Notes under the pieces: generated by a model
What the model was told of the DNA's origin: nothing
Databases searched by the model: none
Seen by the model: only the letters and a program-made list of their open reading frames with translations
Position numbers and translations under genes: made by a program
Shown: positions 49,912-59,350 of the stretch, one piece after another
Numbering within the stretch: position 1 is the first letter of the stretch
How the letters are laid out: every line of letters begins with the position of its first letter
Source of the DNA: Ruminococcus sp. YE71
Lineage (GTDB): Bacteria > Bacillota > Clostridia > Oscillospirales > Ruminococcaceae
Direction of reading: 5' to 3'
Assembly: GCF_900119155.1 (NCBI RefSeq)
Contig: NZ_FPIR01000010.1
Coordinates: 74,786 to 138,785, forward strand
DNA: 64,000 nucleotides

Positions 49912-50190
49912 TTATTTTTTATCAACAGCTTCCTTCAAAGCCTTAGAAGCCTTGAATACGGGAGCCTTTCTTGCAGGTATATGCGAAAGCTTCTTGGTGT
50001 TCGGGTTGATGGTGTCTCTTGCGGCACGCTCGGTAACATTGAAAACACCGAAGCCCGATACGGAGACCTTCTCACCCTTTGCGAGAGCGTCGGTCACAGT
50101 CTCGGTAAACAGCTTGAGCATTACCTCAGCTTCTTTCTTGGAAAAACCGCCCTTCTCGGCGATCGCGGCTAACAGTTCTGACTTTTTCAT
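49912..50190 (-). CDS. hup: HU-family DNA-binding protein
   Basis: Nucleoid protein of 92 residues that bends DNA as a dimer. The full HU sequence is present: MKKSELLAAIAEKGGFSKKEAE, GEKVSVSGFGVFNVTERAARDTINPNTKKL and the end IPARKAPVFKASKALKEAVD. The beta-arm tip is present. GGAGGAATTAGT precedes the ATG. It is first in an operon with the H1-like gene. Confidence 0.96.
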   Translation of the reverse strand: MKKSELLAAIAEKGGFSKKEAEVMLKLFTETVTDALAKGEKVSVSGFGVFNVTERAARDTINPNTKKLSHIPARKAPVFKASKALKEAVDKK

Positions 50191-50271
50191 ACTAATTCCT
50201 CCGAAATGATCTGCTTTTATTAGACCCCTATCATAAGTCTTAATAAATAATTAATAAACTTTCATGACATA

Positions 50272-50300
50272 ATTATATACTATTTTACACGGTTTGTCAA
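50272..50300 (-). promoter_or_regulatory. Consensus promoter of hup
   Basis: On the minus strand TTGACA (50300-50295), 17-base spacer, TATAAT (50277-50272). The rest of the gap, 50301-50487, is AT-rich with no further signal. Confidence 0.88.
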
Positions 50301-50487
50301 ATGCAAAAACAGCGTTTTTACGTCATATACGCAAATTTTGTATACTCGACCAAAAAACGCCTTTTACCGAAAATTGAAATTGTAATTTATGGCGATAAAA
50401 AAACGCGGAAAATATCGTGTTAGCGTCGTTTTGACCCCTATTTTTTTCTAAAAAAACTCCTCTGATATCATAATATGATGATAGGAC

Positions 50488-50516
50488 TTGACTTTTTCGG
50501 GCTTTTGTGATATACT
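50488..50516 (+). promoter_or_regulatory. Promoter of the GntR regulator gene
   Basis: TTGACT at 50488-50493, 17-base spacer, TATACT at 50511-50516. Confidence 0.75.
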
Positions 50517-50529
50517 TAGTTACATAAGT
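50514..50529. promoter_or_regulatory. Candidate autoregulatory operator of the GntR gene
   Basis: ACTTAGTTACATAAGT, a short inverted repeat over the -10 box and start point, as expected for YtrA-type autoregulation. Confidence 0.45.
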
Positions 50530-50567
50530 ACATAACCACTACACATATACAGGATTGAGGTATACGT

Positions 50568-50948
50568 ATGAAATTCAAGCTCAGCGGTCATGAACCTATC
50601 TATGCACAGCTCGTAAGGTATTATGAAGACCTGATAATCTCCCGCGAGCTCCCCGAGGAAGGGCGTCTTCCATCCACAAACGAAGTCGCGGCGGCGTTCG
50701 GCGTCAATCCCGCAACGGTTCTGAAAGCTATGGAACAGCTGGTCGCAAAGAACATCGTCTACAAGAAGCGAGGTCTCGGGATGTTCGTGTGCAGCGGCGC
50801 CTGCTGGCAGCTGACCGAGGAGCGCAGGTCGGATTTCTACGAGAACCACGTCCGCAGGATGCTCGAAGAAGCGCACCGCATCGGCTTCACGAATCAGGAC
50901 ATCATCGACCTGATAAACGCATCCGACAGCACACATATGAATTTCTGA
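50568..50948 (+). CDS. GntR-family regulator, YtrA type
   Basis: Protein of 126 residues with an N-terminal winged helix (PIYAQLVRYYEDLIISRELPEEGRLPSTNEVAAAFGVNPATVLKAMEQLVAKNIVYKKRGLGMFV) and only a short helical C-terminal part, the YtrA subfamily layout. These usually control an ABC transporter in the same operon. Here a terminator follows directly and no transporter is present, so it stands alone. Confidence 0.9.
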   Translation: MKFKLSGHEPIYAQLVRYYEDLIISRELPEEGRLPSTNEVAAAFGVNPATVLKAMEQLVAKNIVYKKRGLGMFVCSGACWQLTEERRSDFYENHVRRMLEEAHRIGFTNQDIIDLINASDSTHMNF

Positions 50949-50968
50949 CCTTTCACACGGCAAACGAA

Positions 50969-51004
50969 AAGGCACTTTTGTCATAGTATCGACAAAAGTG
51001 CCTT
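50969..51004. terminator. Bidirectional terminator
   Basis: AAGGCACTTTTGTC and GACAAAAGTGCCTT are a perfect 14-bp stem between the convergent GntR and adhesin genes. T-rich sequence follows on both strands (GATTT, TTCG). Confidence 0.85.
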
Positions 51005-51031
51005 GATTTATGCGTTTTTACGGCTGCGTCA

Positions 51032-53488
51032 TCAGCTGTTCTTTTTGCGGATGACTGCGGCTGCCGCAATTATCAGCAGGATTGGAGCTGCTGTCTTGCC
51101 GAGACCCGTTGCAGGGTTGCCGTCGCTGCTGCCGCCTGTGGTGGAAGAAGTGCCTGTGCCCTTCGAGGTTGTGGAACTGCTCGACGAGCTGCTGCTCGAC
51201 GAAGAATCGCCGTCGGTGCCGCTGCCATTACTGCTGCTGTCGTTGTCAGCCTTGGAGCTGTTGTCGGAGTCGGTGTCCGAAGAGGAATCGTCGGCTGTGA
51301 GCTTTGCATCCTCAACGTAGAGCACCTTAGCATCGGTGTCCTTGCCGTCGATGATGACGGTTCCGTCGGTATCCAGCGTGAACTTGATATCCTCAGCCAC
51401 ATCGTAGCCATCGGGAGCGGTCTTTTCGTGGAGAGTGTACTCGGTCAGCGTATCGAAAAGTCCCTGGATCTCCAGCGAACCGTTAACGGTTATCTCGCAG
51501 ACGATCTCCTCGCCCTTGAGCACCTCGAACACTGCGTCGCTGTTGATTGGCTTGCCTGTCTCGGCATCCACCTTCTGAACGGTAATGTCGGTAGCCGCGT
51601 CGAACATCGACACGATACCGTCTGCGCTCACGCTCTCGCCGTCTTTCGTTTTCACGTTCACGTCGGCGTAGCCGTTTAAGCTGTCTGTCAGGCTGAAAGT
51701 GATGTCATCGGTATACTCGTAGCCGTCGGGAGCGCCCTTCTCGGTAAGAACGTAATCGGTATCGAATTTGAGACCCTTTACGTACAGCTCCTCGTCGGCG
51801 GAAGTCCAGGTGATACCGTTGATCTCCACATCGAAGGTGATGCCGTACTTCTCGATATCATCCTGAGTGAATTTGCTCATAACGAAATCCCAGTCAGCGT
51901 CGCCCGTCAGGGTCAGGACCGCGTTTTCGAGCTCGTTCTCGTTCGCGATGTCCTTCTTGCTGATGCCCACAGTGCTGATCTTGTCATTGATGACGATCTC
52001 GCCGCCAGCGGAGCCCTTGCCGTCTACGTAAACCACATTGTTGATATCCACGGTGAAGTGGATGTCGGGGCATACGGTGTAATATTCGGGAGCGGATGTC
52101 TCGCGGATAACATACTCGGTGTCAGCCGTCAGACTGCCGATAACGTGGGAGACAGAGTTGCCGTACTCATCAACGTCGCCGCCGCTTATCCATGTTTCGA
52201 TCGGCGTAACGCCCTCTGCAAGCTCGCCCGTCATCTCGTCAAAATCGGAACCGTAGTACAGCGCGAACTCCGCACCGTCAAGCTCGTCGCCCGTGTCGAA
52301 ATCGAGCTTCGTCACCTGAACTGCAAGCGGCTTGTCTACCATAACGATCCTGTTAGTCACCTTATCAGCGCCGTTGACCGAGTGAGTGCCGTCCGCGTTG
52401 ATGTGGAAGTCGATGTCCTCAGCGCAGGAGTAGGTGTTCGGCGGTGCAACTTCCGTCAGGGTGTAATCGCCCTCGGGCAGACCGCTCAGAGTCGTCGGAT
52501 ATTTACCCGAAACGAAGGTCAGTGACTTTCCGTCCTCGCTGATGGTGCATTCAACGGGATAACCGTTGCGTATCAGCGAAACGCCCGAAAGATCGGCACC
52601 TTCGCCGTTGTATGTAACTGTCAGCTCGGCGCCGCTCAGCTCATTGCCGTTGGTTATGGATACCTTGCTGATATCGAAATCGCCCCTCTTGAAGGCGCCG
52701 CAGATCATCGACTGGTGATCCTTCGGACCGTTGAACACGTAACCGTCGTAGCCCTCGTAGTAGTAATCCTCGATCTCGTTGTCGATATATTCGATGAGGG
52801 GCTTGAAGTAAACGCTCCACAGGGAATCCTCATCGGTCAGCGGCGAATCAGATTCATATCCGTAGCCCGTATTTGATGTTTCCTTGAAGCAGTAGAAATC
52901 GGCATGACCTTCCTGATCTTTATCCGTCACCCAGTTTGCCCACTCGGAATCGTCATGAACGCACGCCCAGACAAGATACTGGGGAGCTTCATTCAGCAGT
53001 TTGTTCCAGTCTTCCTTCATGGCTTCCTCAGATTTGAGGTTCTTCTTCTTGCTGATGATATTTGCCCTTGCAGTGTCGGCGTTGAGGGTCTTGGCGTAAG
53101 CCTTGATCTGGTCATCCGCGATAACGATCTTCAGCAGTCTGTTCTTGACTGCGTCGGTGTAATTGCGGGTGTAAGTATAGGTCTTACCGCCCTCGGTAAC
53201 TTCCTTCTCAAGTGTAGTGAGCTCCGAGAGCTTGCAGGCTTTGAACTTCTGACCCGCGGGAGTGTGGCACTTGTAATCGAGACAGTAAGCGTGTCCCTTG
53301 ACAACTGCGCCTTCCTCATCAAAAACTATATCATCCTTGTTATAGCTGTTGATGGTGTAGTACTCGTCCTCGTCGATCTCGGTGTTATCGACCGCAGTCA
53401 CGACCTGCGAGACCGATGTGAACGGCATTGTGCAGATCAAAGCCGCCGACATTACTGCCGAACCTGCACGTTTGAATAACCCTTTCAT
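51032..53488 (-). CDS. Wall-anchored adhesin with thioester and Cna-B domains
   Basis: Surface protein of 818 residues. The start at 53488 follows GGAGG. A signal peptide (about 1-32) is followed by a thioester-type domain: HAYCLDYK supplies Cys and APQYLVWA the Gln of the Cys-Gln bond (the TQXA region). Four or more SpaA/Cna-B repeats follow (about 275-735), each with a VxKxD-type Lys and an E-box such as YTLTEVAPP, YVIRETSAP, YVLTEKGAP and YTLHEKTAP for isopeptide bonds. A Ser/Thr/Asp/Gly linker leads to the sorting signal NPATG, a hydrophobic segment and the RKKNS tail. It should bind host or plant surfaces covalently and be anchored by a sortase. Confidence 0.92.
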   Translation of the reverse strand: MKGLFKRAGSAVMSAALICTMPFTSVSQVVTAVDNTEIDEDEYYTINSYNKDDIVFDEEGAVVKGHAYCLDYKCHTPAGQKFKACKLSELTTLEKEVTEGGKTYTYTRNYTDAVKNRLLKIVIADDQIKAYAKTLNADTARANIISKKKNLKSEEAMKEDWNKLLNEAPQYLVWACVHDDSEWANWVTDKDQEGHADFYCFKETSNTGYGYESDSPLTDEDSLWSVYFKPLIEYIDNEIEDYYYEGYDGYVFNGPKDHQSMICGAFKRGDFDISKVSITNGNELSGAELTVTYNGEGADLSGVSLIRNGYPVECTISEDGKSLTFVSGKYPTTLSGLPEGDYTLTEVAPPNTYSCAEDIDFHINADGTHSVNGADKVTNRIVMVDKPLAVQVTKLDFDTGDELDGAEFALYYGSDFDEMTGELAEGVTPIETWISGGDVDEYGNSVSHVIGSLTADTEYVIRETSAPEYYTVCPDIHFTVDINNVVYVDGKGSAGGEIVINDKISTVGISKKDIANENELENAVLTLTGDADWDFVMSKFTQDDIEKYGITFDVEINGITWTSADEELYVKGLKFDTDYVLTEKGAPDGYEYTDDITFSLTDSLNGYADVNVKTKDGESVSADGIVSMFDAATDITVQKVDAETGKPINSDAVFEVLKGEEIVCEITVNGSLEIQGLFDTLTEYTLHEKTAPDGYDVAEDIKFTLDTDGTVIIDGKDTDAKVLYVEDAKLTADDSSSDTDSDNSSKADNDSSSNGSGTDGDSSSSSSSSSSSTTSKGTGTSSTTGGSSDGNPATGLGKTAAPILLIIAAAAVIRKKNS

Positions 53489-53726
53489 TTTAGATACCTC
53501 CAATTTCTAATGTTATTCTTTCTATTGGTATGACGCGGCGGATCCCCCAAAATAATAATGATCGCCGCTTTTTTCATACCATCTTATATTATACACCTGT
53601 TTTACGCATAAATCAAGAGGGTTTTAAGGCATTTTAAATTTTATTTAGTTTTTTTGTGTCAATGTAAAAAAATCAAACTTACTTTTAGAAAACGAGGTTA
53701 AATTTTTGATATACTATAAAATATCA

Positions 53727-53769
53727 CAAAAAAACTCCTCTTCCCGCAGCCGCGGGAAAAGGAGTTTTC
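53727..53769 (-). terminator. Terminator of the membrane glycan gene
   Basis: AAAACTCCTCTTCCCGC and GCGGGAAAAGGAGTTTT make a 17-bp stem with one mismatch. On the minus strand it runs into seven T. Confidence 0.9.
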
Positions 53770-53777
53770 TTTATCCA

Positions 53778-55283
53778 TCATTCGGTTTTTGCAGCTTTCG
53801 GCTTGCCTTTTTTGAAGTATTCCGCATAGGTAAGCCCGAGGAAAATGTAGATAAACGGCGTTGTGTAGTAGATAGCCACTCCGAAGAACGAGCTTGCAAG
53901 ATAGCCCAGACTCACAAAAAAGCATATCATAGAGGTCTTGTCAAGCGTCTTGTGGCTGAAGAACACCCTCAGCAGTATCATCGAGCAGGCTATGATGTAC
54001 AGCAGACTTGTCTGTATCCCGAAAAACTCCGCATATTGCAGGAATTCATTGTGGGGCGTGCCCACGCCGTAGGTGTTGAGAAGTCCCTCAACGCCGAAAC
54101 CGAGGAACGGGCTCTCGCCCATGTGTTCCACAGTCCCCTTCCAGAGTCTCCAGCGCGACGAACCTGCCGAATCGGCTTCGAGTGGGTCTTCGATTATCAT
54201 GTTGATGTCGCCGAACAGCGTCAGGAAGCTCGACATCAGCGACGAATAAAAGAACCTCATCACAACAGTTATGAGAATGAAAACGCCGAGGATGATGAGC
54301 GATTCTTTCTTGTTCTCCTTGACGAACGCGAAGCAGTAGATGATAAACAGGATGAAGATAAACAGCGTCGCAAGATACGCGCCGAGGGTGTTGTTCATTA
54401 TCATCACGATATTTGCGATGACCGCCGAGACCGCCGAGACTATCCTCAGCCACAGCTTTTTCTCATAGACGAACATCAGTGCGCCCGTAATGACCGTTAT
54501 CGCCAGATAGTAGCCGTAATGGTTCGAGTTGTGGAAGACAGCGCAGGGTGAAACGCCCGTGCTTGTGTAGTACTTGACGGGAGTCACCCACTTATCGACG
54601 AGAGCGAGAATGTTCAGCGGCAGTCCCGAAAAAAGCAGGACATACAGCAGAAATTTTCTCAGGCGTTCATCAAACAGCATCATTCCGCAGAAAAAATACA
54701 CCAGCGGATAAGTTATGTAGCTGAAAATGCTCTCATACATATACGGGTGACCCGTGAGGTCATATTCGTTCGCGCCGCGTATCCTGGTCACGGCGATTAT
54801 GCTGACAACGAACATCACGAACACGATGAACGGCACGCACTTCGATATTCTCTCCCCCACCGTGAGTTCGGATTTTTTTACAGCGACTCCGTGCCGCCTG
54901 CTTTCGATGCGCTTCGAGACAGCGTAGAGAATTATCCACAGGTAAGTCAGCACCGCTGTGAATCTTGCAAGTCGGTTGATGTTGCGGATAGTCCACTGAT
55001 ACCGCTTGACAGTCAGCGATGATACCAGCAGGATCTTATCGCTGTTATCGGTCACGACGCGAACTATCAGCTGTATCAGCGGCGACACGATAAACAATCC
55101 GAGCACGAAAATTATCAGCAGATTGCCGAGAATCCCCAGCGACTCAAGTCTCAGAGTTGCCGAAGCAGTCTCATTTTTGTTCTGTTCTTCATCAAGGCGT
55201 TTTTGAATAAACGCTTCAAGATCAGCCTGATCGACGTCTTTCAGCCGTTCATCAAGCTGTTCGTTTCTGTTGTTAGTATCCAT
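53778..55283 (-). CDS. O-antigen-ligase/polymerase-like membrane protein
   Basis: Protein of 501 residues. A charged cytoplasmic N terminus (1-45) precedes ten to twelve membrane helices. The family-typical external loop has GSSRWRLWKGTVEHMGESPFLGFGVEGLLNTYGVGTPHNEFLQYAEFFG, where the PHNEFLQ motif marks Wzy/WaaL proteins (PF04932). It probably polymerises or transfers a surface polysaccharide. It is monocistronic, with its own promoter and terminator, and no other glycan genes adjoin it. It is the second such gene in the window after 16844. Confidence 0.82.
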   Translation of the reverse strand: MDTNNRNEQLDERLKDVDQADLEAFIQKRLDEEQNKNETASATLRLESLGILGNLLIIFVLGLFIVSPLIQLIVRVVTDNSDKILLVSSLTVKRYQWTIRNINRLARFTAVLTYLWIILYAVSKRIESRRHGVAVKKSELTVGERISKCVPFIVFVMFVVSIIAVTRIRGANEYDLTGHPYMYESIFSYITYPLVYFFCGMMLFDERLRKFLLYVLLFSGLPLNILALVDKWVTPVKYYTSTGVSPCAVFHNSNHYGYYLAITVITGALMFVYEKKLWLRIVSAVSAVIANIVMIMNNTLGAYLATLFIFILFIIYCFAFVKENKKESLIILGVFILITVVMRFFYSSLMSSFLTLFGDINMIIEDPLEADSAGSSRWRLWKGTVEHMGESPFLGFGVEGLLNTYGVGTPHNEFLQYAEFFGIQTSLLYIIACSMILLRVFFSHKTLDKTSMICFFVSLGYLASSFFGVAIYYTTPFIYIFLGLTYAEYFKKGKPKAAKTE

Positions 55284-55324
55284 TGGTCTCTCCTGTTGAC
55301 GGGAATTGCTTTGGTGATATATTT

Positions 55325-55353
55325 ATTATACTATATTTTACTTGATTTTGCAA
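55325..55353 (-). promoter_or_regulatory. Promoter of the gene at 53778
   Basis: On the minus strand TTGCAA (55353-55348), 17-base spacer, TATAAT (55330-55325). Confidence 0.75.
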
Positions 55354-55486
55354 TAGGTATTACGGATTTATTAAAAAAATATATGTTGAAGTTATTTTTT
55401 TGTGAGTGTGAATGGATGGTATGGAGTGAGTGTGCAAGGATATGATCGAGTATGTTGATAAGATAATTAAAGGCGATGAATGCACA

Positions 55487-55527
55487 AGACCCTGCCGGGA
55501 TGGTATTTCCGTCAGGGTCTCGATTTT
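55487..55527 (+). terminator. Terminator-like hairpin without an upstream plus-strand gene
   Basis: AGACCCTG and CAGGGTCT pair with an inner CGG/CCG and are followed on the plus strand by CGATTTTT. No plus-strand gene lies before it, so it may end a small RNA or be a remnant. The rest of 55354-55610 shows no gene. Confidence 0.5.
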
Positions 55528-55610
55528 TGTAGGGTCAACACGATAGTTTCGCAATTCGCATTTTCTTGTGGGTGAGTTCGGGTATAGGTTTATTCTCCTT
55601 TGATTATGAT

Positions 55611-55639
55611 CAGAGCCGAGAGCGTAGCTCTCGGCTCTG
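55611..55639 (-). terminator. 13-bp perfect hairpin after the large surface gene
   Basis: CAGAGCCGAGAGC and GCTCTCGGCTCTG pair around GTA, 19 bases past the stop on the minus strand. No clear T-run follows, so it may be a weak terminator or an mRNA 3'-end protector. Confidence 0.6.
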
Positions 55640-55657
55640 GGACGTGTGCTGTGATGC

Positions 55658-58600
55658 TTACGGTTCAGCTTCCTCCTGCTGAATCTGTATGAACTCAGGA
55701 CAGATTTTTGCGTTTGTATAGATCAGGTAGTTTTCTGCCGGACTGCTTGTAATAACAGACTCGTTATCAACACCGGTAATCACTCCGCCTTCTACTATCG
55801 CAGTTCTGTAGAGCTCGGCTTTAAGATCGACCTTATAGTTTGCATATTCTATAAAGCTTCCTCCGGACTTGGCATTGAATAAGATGTCAATATCGAAGAT
55901 CTTACCCGTATGCTCACATTCACTGACATCAAGATATACTGTTATCGTTGATCCAGTTGCCAAAGCTATGGCTTCCGCATCCTTTGACCTGAACGTAAAG
56001 CTTCCGTTGATATAATTCTGAATACTGGTTATCGGTACATAATCAACGTTGCTGACAGGTGAGCCTGACGAATCAGTTTTCTTTTCAAGCTTCAGCGTCA
56101 GTTTAAGCACCTTAGCCACAGCCATGTCTGAATCAGTAATGGACTGAACATTATAGAATGCTTCCGTATTTACCGGCATATCTGTACGCGATGCCTCATT
56201 CGCGGACAATCCATTTACACCCAATGTTGTCTGGTTTTTACTGTTATAGCCAATTTCATCGTAGATCGTGTCGATTTCATCAGTCTTTGGCCCGTAAGTC
56301 AGTGTAGCCCTCTTCACAGTTTCGATGTAATAGTTATGTCCATCGATCGGATATGAATAGGTCATGCTCGCGTTGACCAGCGCATTGCTTTCATAAGCGA
56401 TATTGGACGCTGCTCTTACGTTTACACCGTACTCTTCTCCGGTAGTTCTTTTCGGGAACTCATCCTGAAGCTCATCCGGATCGAAGTCCATCTCTATATC
56501 AGCACTGATCGTAAAGCTTCCGGTCGTTCTCAGATAAGCAATAAGATTCGAGGACTCTTCGGCTGATGTTGTATGAACGTTGATATAATTCGCCTCCAGA
56601 TTCAGATCAATATTGCTACACTCAGAAGCTGTGCCGTTATTGATCTTATACGTTGCTGTTATATCCGAAGTACTCAATGCTTTGATATCACTCTCTATAC
56701 CGTTTGAACTTGTACGGATCAAAGTGATGTAGAACGAATGGAAGAACTCATCACCATTCAGATAGTAAATGGCTGTCGAGTTTTTAGGTGTTACTACCGT
56801 TGACACCTTAGCATTTATTTTATGATTTGTTGTTGTTATTTGCTGGACATCAGGTTTGACGACCATTGTACCCGACTGATCGAACAGGTCTGCAATAAGG
56901 ATCTGGAATTCATTCTGCTGAGTTATACCAGCAGCTTTAGGTGACGTATTGCTGCCGGAAATATCGCTTATCTGTAATCTTTCAGATTGTAGTTTGATCT
57001 GGTAGAAATATACATCTGTAGCAGTAACAACAGTATTGTGCGGAACCTTTACGCTGATATAATAATCCTCATAGACTGAGCCGCTTACCGATAGATTATA
57101 AGCTCCGTTTTTAGCCTCTGTGAACTCATAGTACTGTTTTACACCGTTTTCTATGGTATAAACATCATACTCAAAATTCCCGCTTTCAAGCTGCTGGGCA
57201 GTAGGTGACAGCTTTCGGTACCAGCCCGCTCCAGAAGCATTTTTCGGCTCTATCTTTGATGCAATAACATCATTGAGCGTAGGCACACTGAACGGAACAT
57301 TGTTAGCATCGTTTCCGTCATAATCTTCGGCTTTGAATGCTGTAAGCGGTACTCTCCAGCAATTCTTTGTTCCGTCATTACTGTCGGGAATTGTATAGTG
57401 GGTAAGATTTGTCGGGTCAGCTGTTGTATAGTAAACCCTGTCAGAGTCACCGTTCGGGTCAACTAAAACCATAAATGTTCCGTCAGGCAGCCGCTTTTTA
57501 TCGTTACCGTTGGTCATTGTTTCAAAATCGATGGTCTTATTATAGTTCCACTTAACATTTCCGGAATTCAGAAGTGCATTAATGTCAAGATCACGATATT
57601 CATAACGAATGTATTGTGTTACCCAGGTATCCAGTGTATCAGCGTGTTTACGTTTTCTGTGAATGTCAGGGGTATTTGCCTGCTCTGTGACACATTCATC
57701 AATGAGACTCTGGTACTGATTTGTTCCCGGATACGCTACTGAATACGCTCCTGTTTTTGCAGAAGCATAGAAATTAACAGCCATCTCTCTGACGGTATAT
57801 ACTGGAACATATAAATGGTAAGCAATTTTACCTGTATCAGTTATTTCGCCCGCGTTGTTCTTGACAATTGGTTTCATCGGATCCATGAACTGAATGTCAA
57901 GCAGGGTAAAGGTTCCGCTCAGAGAATCAGCATGATCATTGTTGAGCTGGAACTTTTTGTTGTTGTTCGTCAGACCGTGAGCCGTTGCATCAGTATCGAT
58001 GCTGAAGCTGCCGTTATCATATTCGCAGGTCTGGATATCCACATTGAAATATCCGTCTTCACTTCCGGCGGCATAATCATTTGTGGTGTTCGTTACAAGC
58101 TGTATATAGCGGTTGATGAGATTGGTCGTTTCAGTTTCAGCGGCAGTCGCTATTACAAGAACAGCAAAATTTTCAAAGCCTGCTGCCGCAAGATCTCCTG
58201 CACTCATACCACGCTCGGTAGCAAAGGTTGAGATTCGGTTACCTTCATCAGTTATCGAGCGGTTCATGTAGTAATCGATTGTATTAGCGCCGGTAATAGG
58301 GGTATCAACGTAAGTATTATAATACTGTTTTGTCGCACCCGAATTACCTATTTCAGAATGTATCCTTGCTGCCATTGTATTTTTGCCGGTTCCCGTGAAA
58401 CCTGTGACCACAGAACCGTAAAGCACAGCACCGTCACCCGAGATGACTTCATCAGGACCCAGCGCCGACTGCGGATTAACATTGACATAGGGATACTTTG
58501 GCATCTCAACATTGGTCTCTAAGCTTGCATTAAAGGTTGAGTAGCCCGCACTACTTGATGTCATGTTTTCACAGGTGCCTTCGTAATCGGCGAAAACGAA

Positions 58601-59347
58601 GGAGGCTTTAGTGTTTGTACGGTTGTCTGCATCAGACCAGTTTCCAATATTTCTTGCATAATTCTTTCCATAGATGCCAAGCCCTGTGAACTGAATCGAT
58701 GTGGTAATATTGGCTTTTGTTTCTCCCAAATGCCCGATCCAGGCACCGTTATTAGCACCGCCGAGCGTAACATCATCAAGCTTGATGTTGTAACCGAGAA
58801 TTTTGTTTGTGCTGTTAGGACTTCTCCTATAGACCTGACCGATCGCACCGCCGGCATAGTTGCCGCTTGCTCCGATAGTGCAATCCTCAACAGAGCTGTC
58901 ATGGATATAACAGGTTATTGAGCTAGATTCTACAGATGAACCGGTATAGCCGATAAAGCCGCCGACATAACCTTTTTTTCCATCTGTGTATGCTGTCGAA
59001 GTTATTGTGTAATTTTGTACTTTGCAGTCCTTGATGGTAATATTTGGCGAGCCGTTTGTATAAACATTACCGCACCCAAGGAATCCGCCTGCGTAACCAT
59101 TGGCATCTCTCACGGAGTTTCCTTTGATGGTATTATTTGTGCTTGTATCACCGACCATCTGACATTTATCCAGAGTAATTTGATACGGAACATATGTATT
59201 ATTTCCGCTGAACCATTTACCGCCGTAAAAACCGCCTGCATAATGCCCGTTGACATTGATCTTTTCAACTGTGCAGTTCTGGAACTCAGCAATACAGGAA
59301 GTTCCTCCTGAATTGTAAGGCTGCATCATGCCTACAAGACCGCCGGC
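55658..59347 (-). CDS. Very large surface protein, 5'-truncated at a sequence junction
   Basis: At least 1229 residues remain. The N-terminal part has GLUG-like repeats (AGGLVGMM, YAGGFYGG, YAGGFLG, YVGGFIGYTG, YAGGAIGQ) of the kind found in large adhesins. Long Thr/Asn/Ser-rich beta regions follow to the C terminus (ending IQQEEAEP), with no sorting signal or membrane anchor. The natural reading runs upstream of the first Met (NAGGLVGMM) to about 59347, where it turns into unrelated sequence, so the signal peptide and true start are missing. Base composition is more AT-rich than the neighbours, suggesting transfer. The function, probably adhesion, is inferred from repeats only. Confidence 0.75.
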   Translation of the reverse strand, partial: AGGLVGMMQPYNSGGTSCIAEFQNCTVEKINVNGHYAGGFYGGKWFSGNNTYVPYQITLDKCQMVGDTSTNNTIKGNSVRDANGYAGGFLGCGNVYTNGSPNITIKDCKVQNYTITSTAYTDGKKGYVGGFIGYTGSSVESSSITCYIHDSSVEDCTIGASGNYAGGAIGQVYRRSPNSTNKILGYNIKLDDVTLGGANNGAWIGHLGETKANITTSIQFTGLGIYGKNYARNIGNWSDADNRTNTKASFVFADYEGTCENMTSSSAGYSTFNASLETNVEMPKYPYVNVNPQSALGPDEVISGDGAVLYGSVVTGFTGTGKNTMAARIHSEIGNSGATKQYYNTYVDTPITGANTIDYYMNRSITDEGNRISTFATERGMSAGDLAAAGFENFAVLVIATAAETETTNLINRYIQLVTNTTNDYAAGSEDGYFNVDIQTCEYDNGSFSIDTDATAHGLTNNNKKFQLNNDHADSLSGTFTLLDIQFMDPMKPIVKNNAGEITDTGKIAYHLYVPVYTVREMAVNFYASAKTGAYSVAYPGTNQYQSLIDECVTEQANTPDIHRKRKHADTLDTWVTQYIRYEYRDLDINALLNSGNVKWNYNKTIDFETMTNGNDKKRLPDGTFMVLVDPNGDSDRVYYTTADPTNLTHYTIPDSNDGTKNCWRVPLTAFKAEDYDGNDANNVPFSVPTLNDVIASKIEPKNASGAGWYRKLSPTAQQLESGNFEYDVYTIENGVKQYYEFTEAKNGAYNLSVSGSVYEDYYISVKVPHNTVVTATDVYFYQIKLQSERLQISDISGSNTSPKAAGITQQNEFQILIADLFDQSGTMVVKPDVQQITTTNHKINAKVSTVVTPKNSTAIYYLNGDEFFHSFYITLIRTSSNGIESDIKALSTSDITATYKINNGTASECSNIDLNLEANYINVHTTSAEESSNLIAYLRTTGSFTISADIEMDFDPDELQDEFPKRTTGEEYGVNVRAASNIAYESNALVNASMTYSYPIDGHNYYIETVKRATLTYGPKTDEIDTIYDEIGYNSKNQTTLGVNGLSANEASRTDMPVNTEAFYNVQSITDSDMAVAKVLKLTLKLEKKTDSSGSPVSNVDYVPITSIQNYINGSFTFRSKDAEAIALATGSTITVYLDVSECEHTGKIFDIDILFNAKSGGSFIEYANYKVDLKAELYRTAIVEGGVITGVDNESVITSSPAENYLIYTNAKICPEFIQIQQEEAEP

Positions 59348-59350
59348 ATT

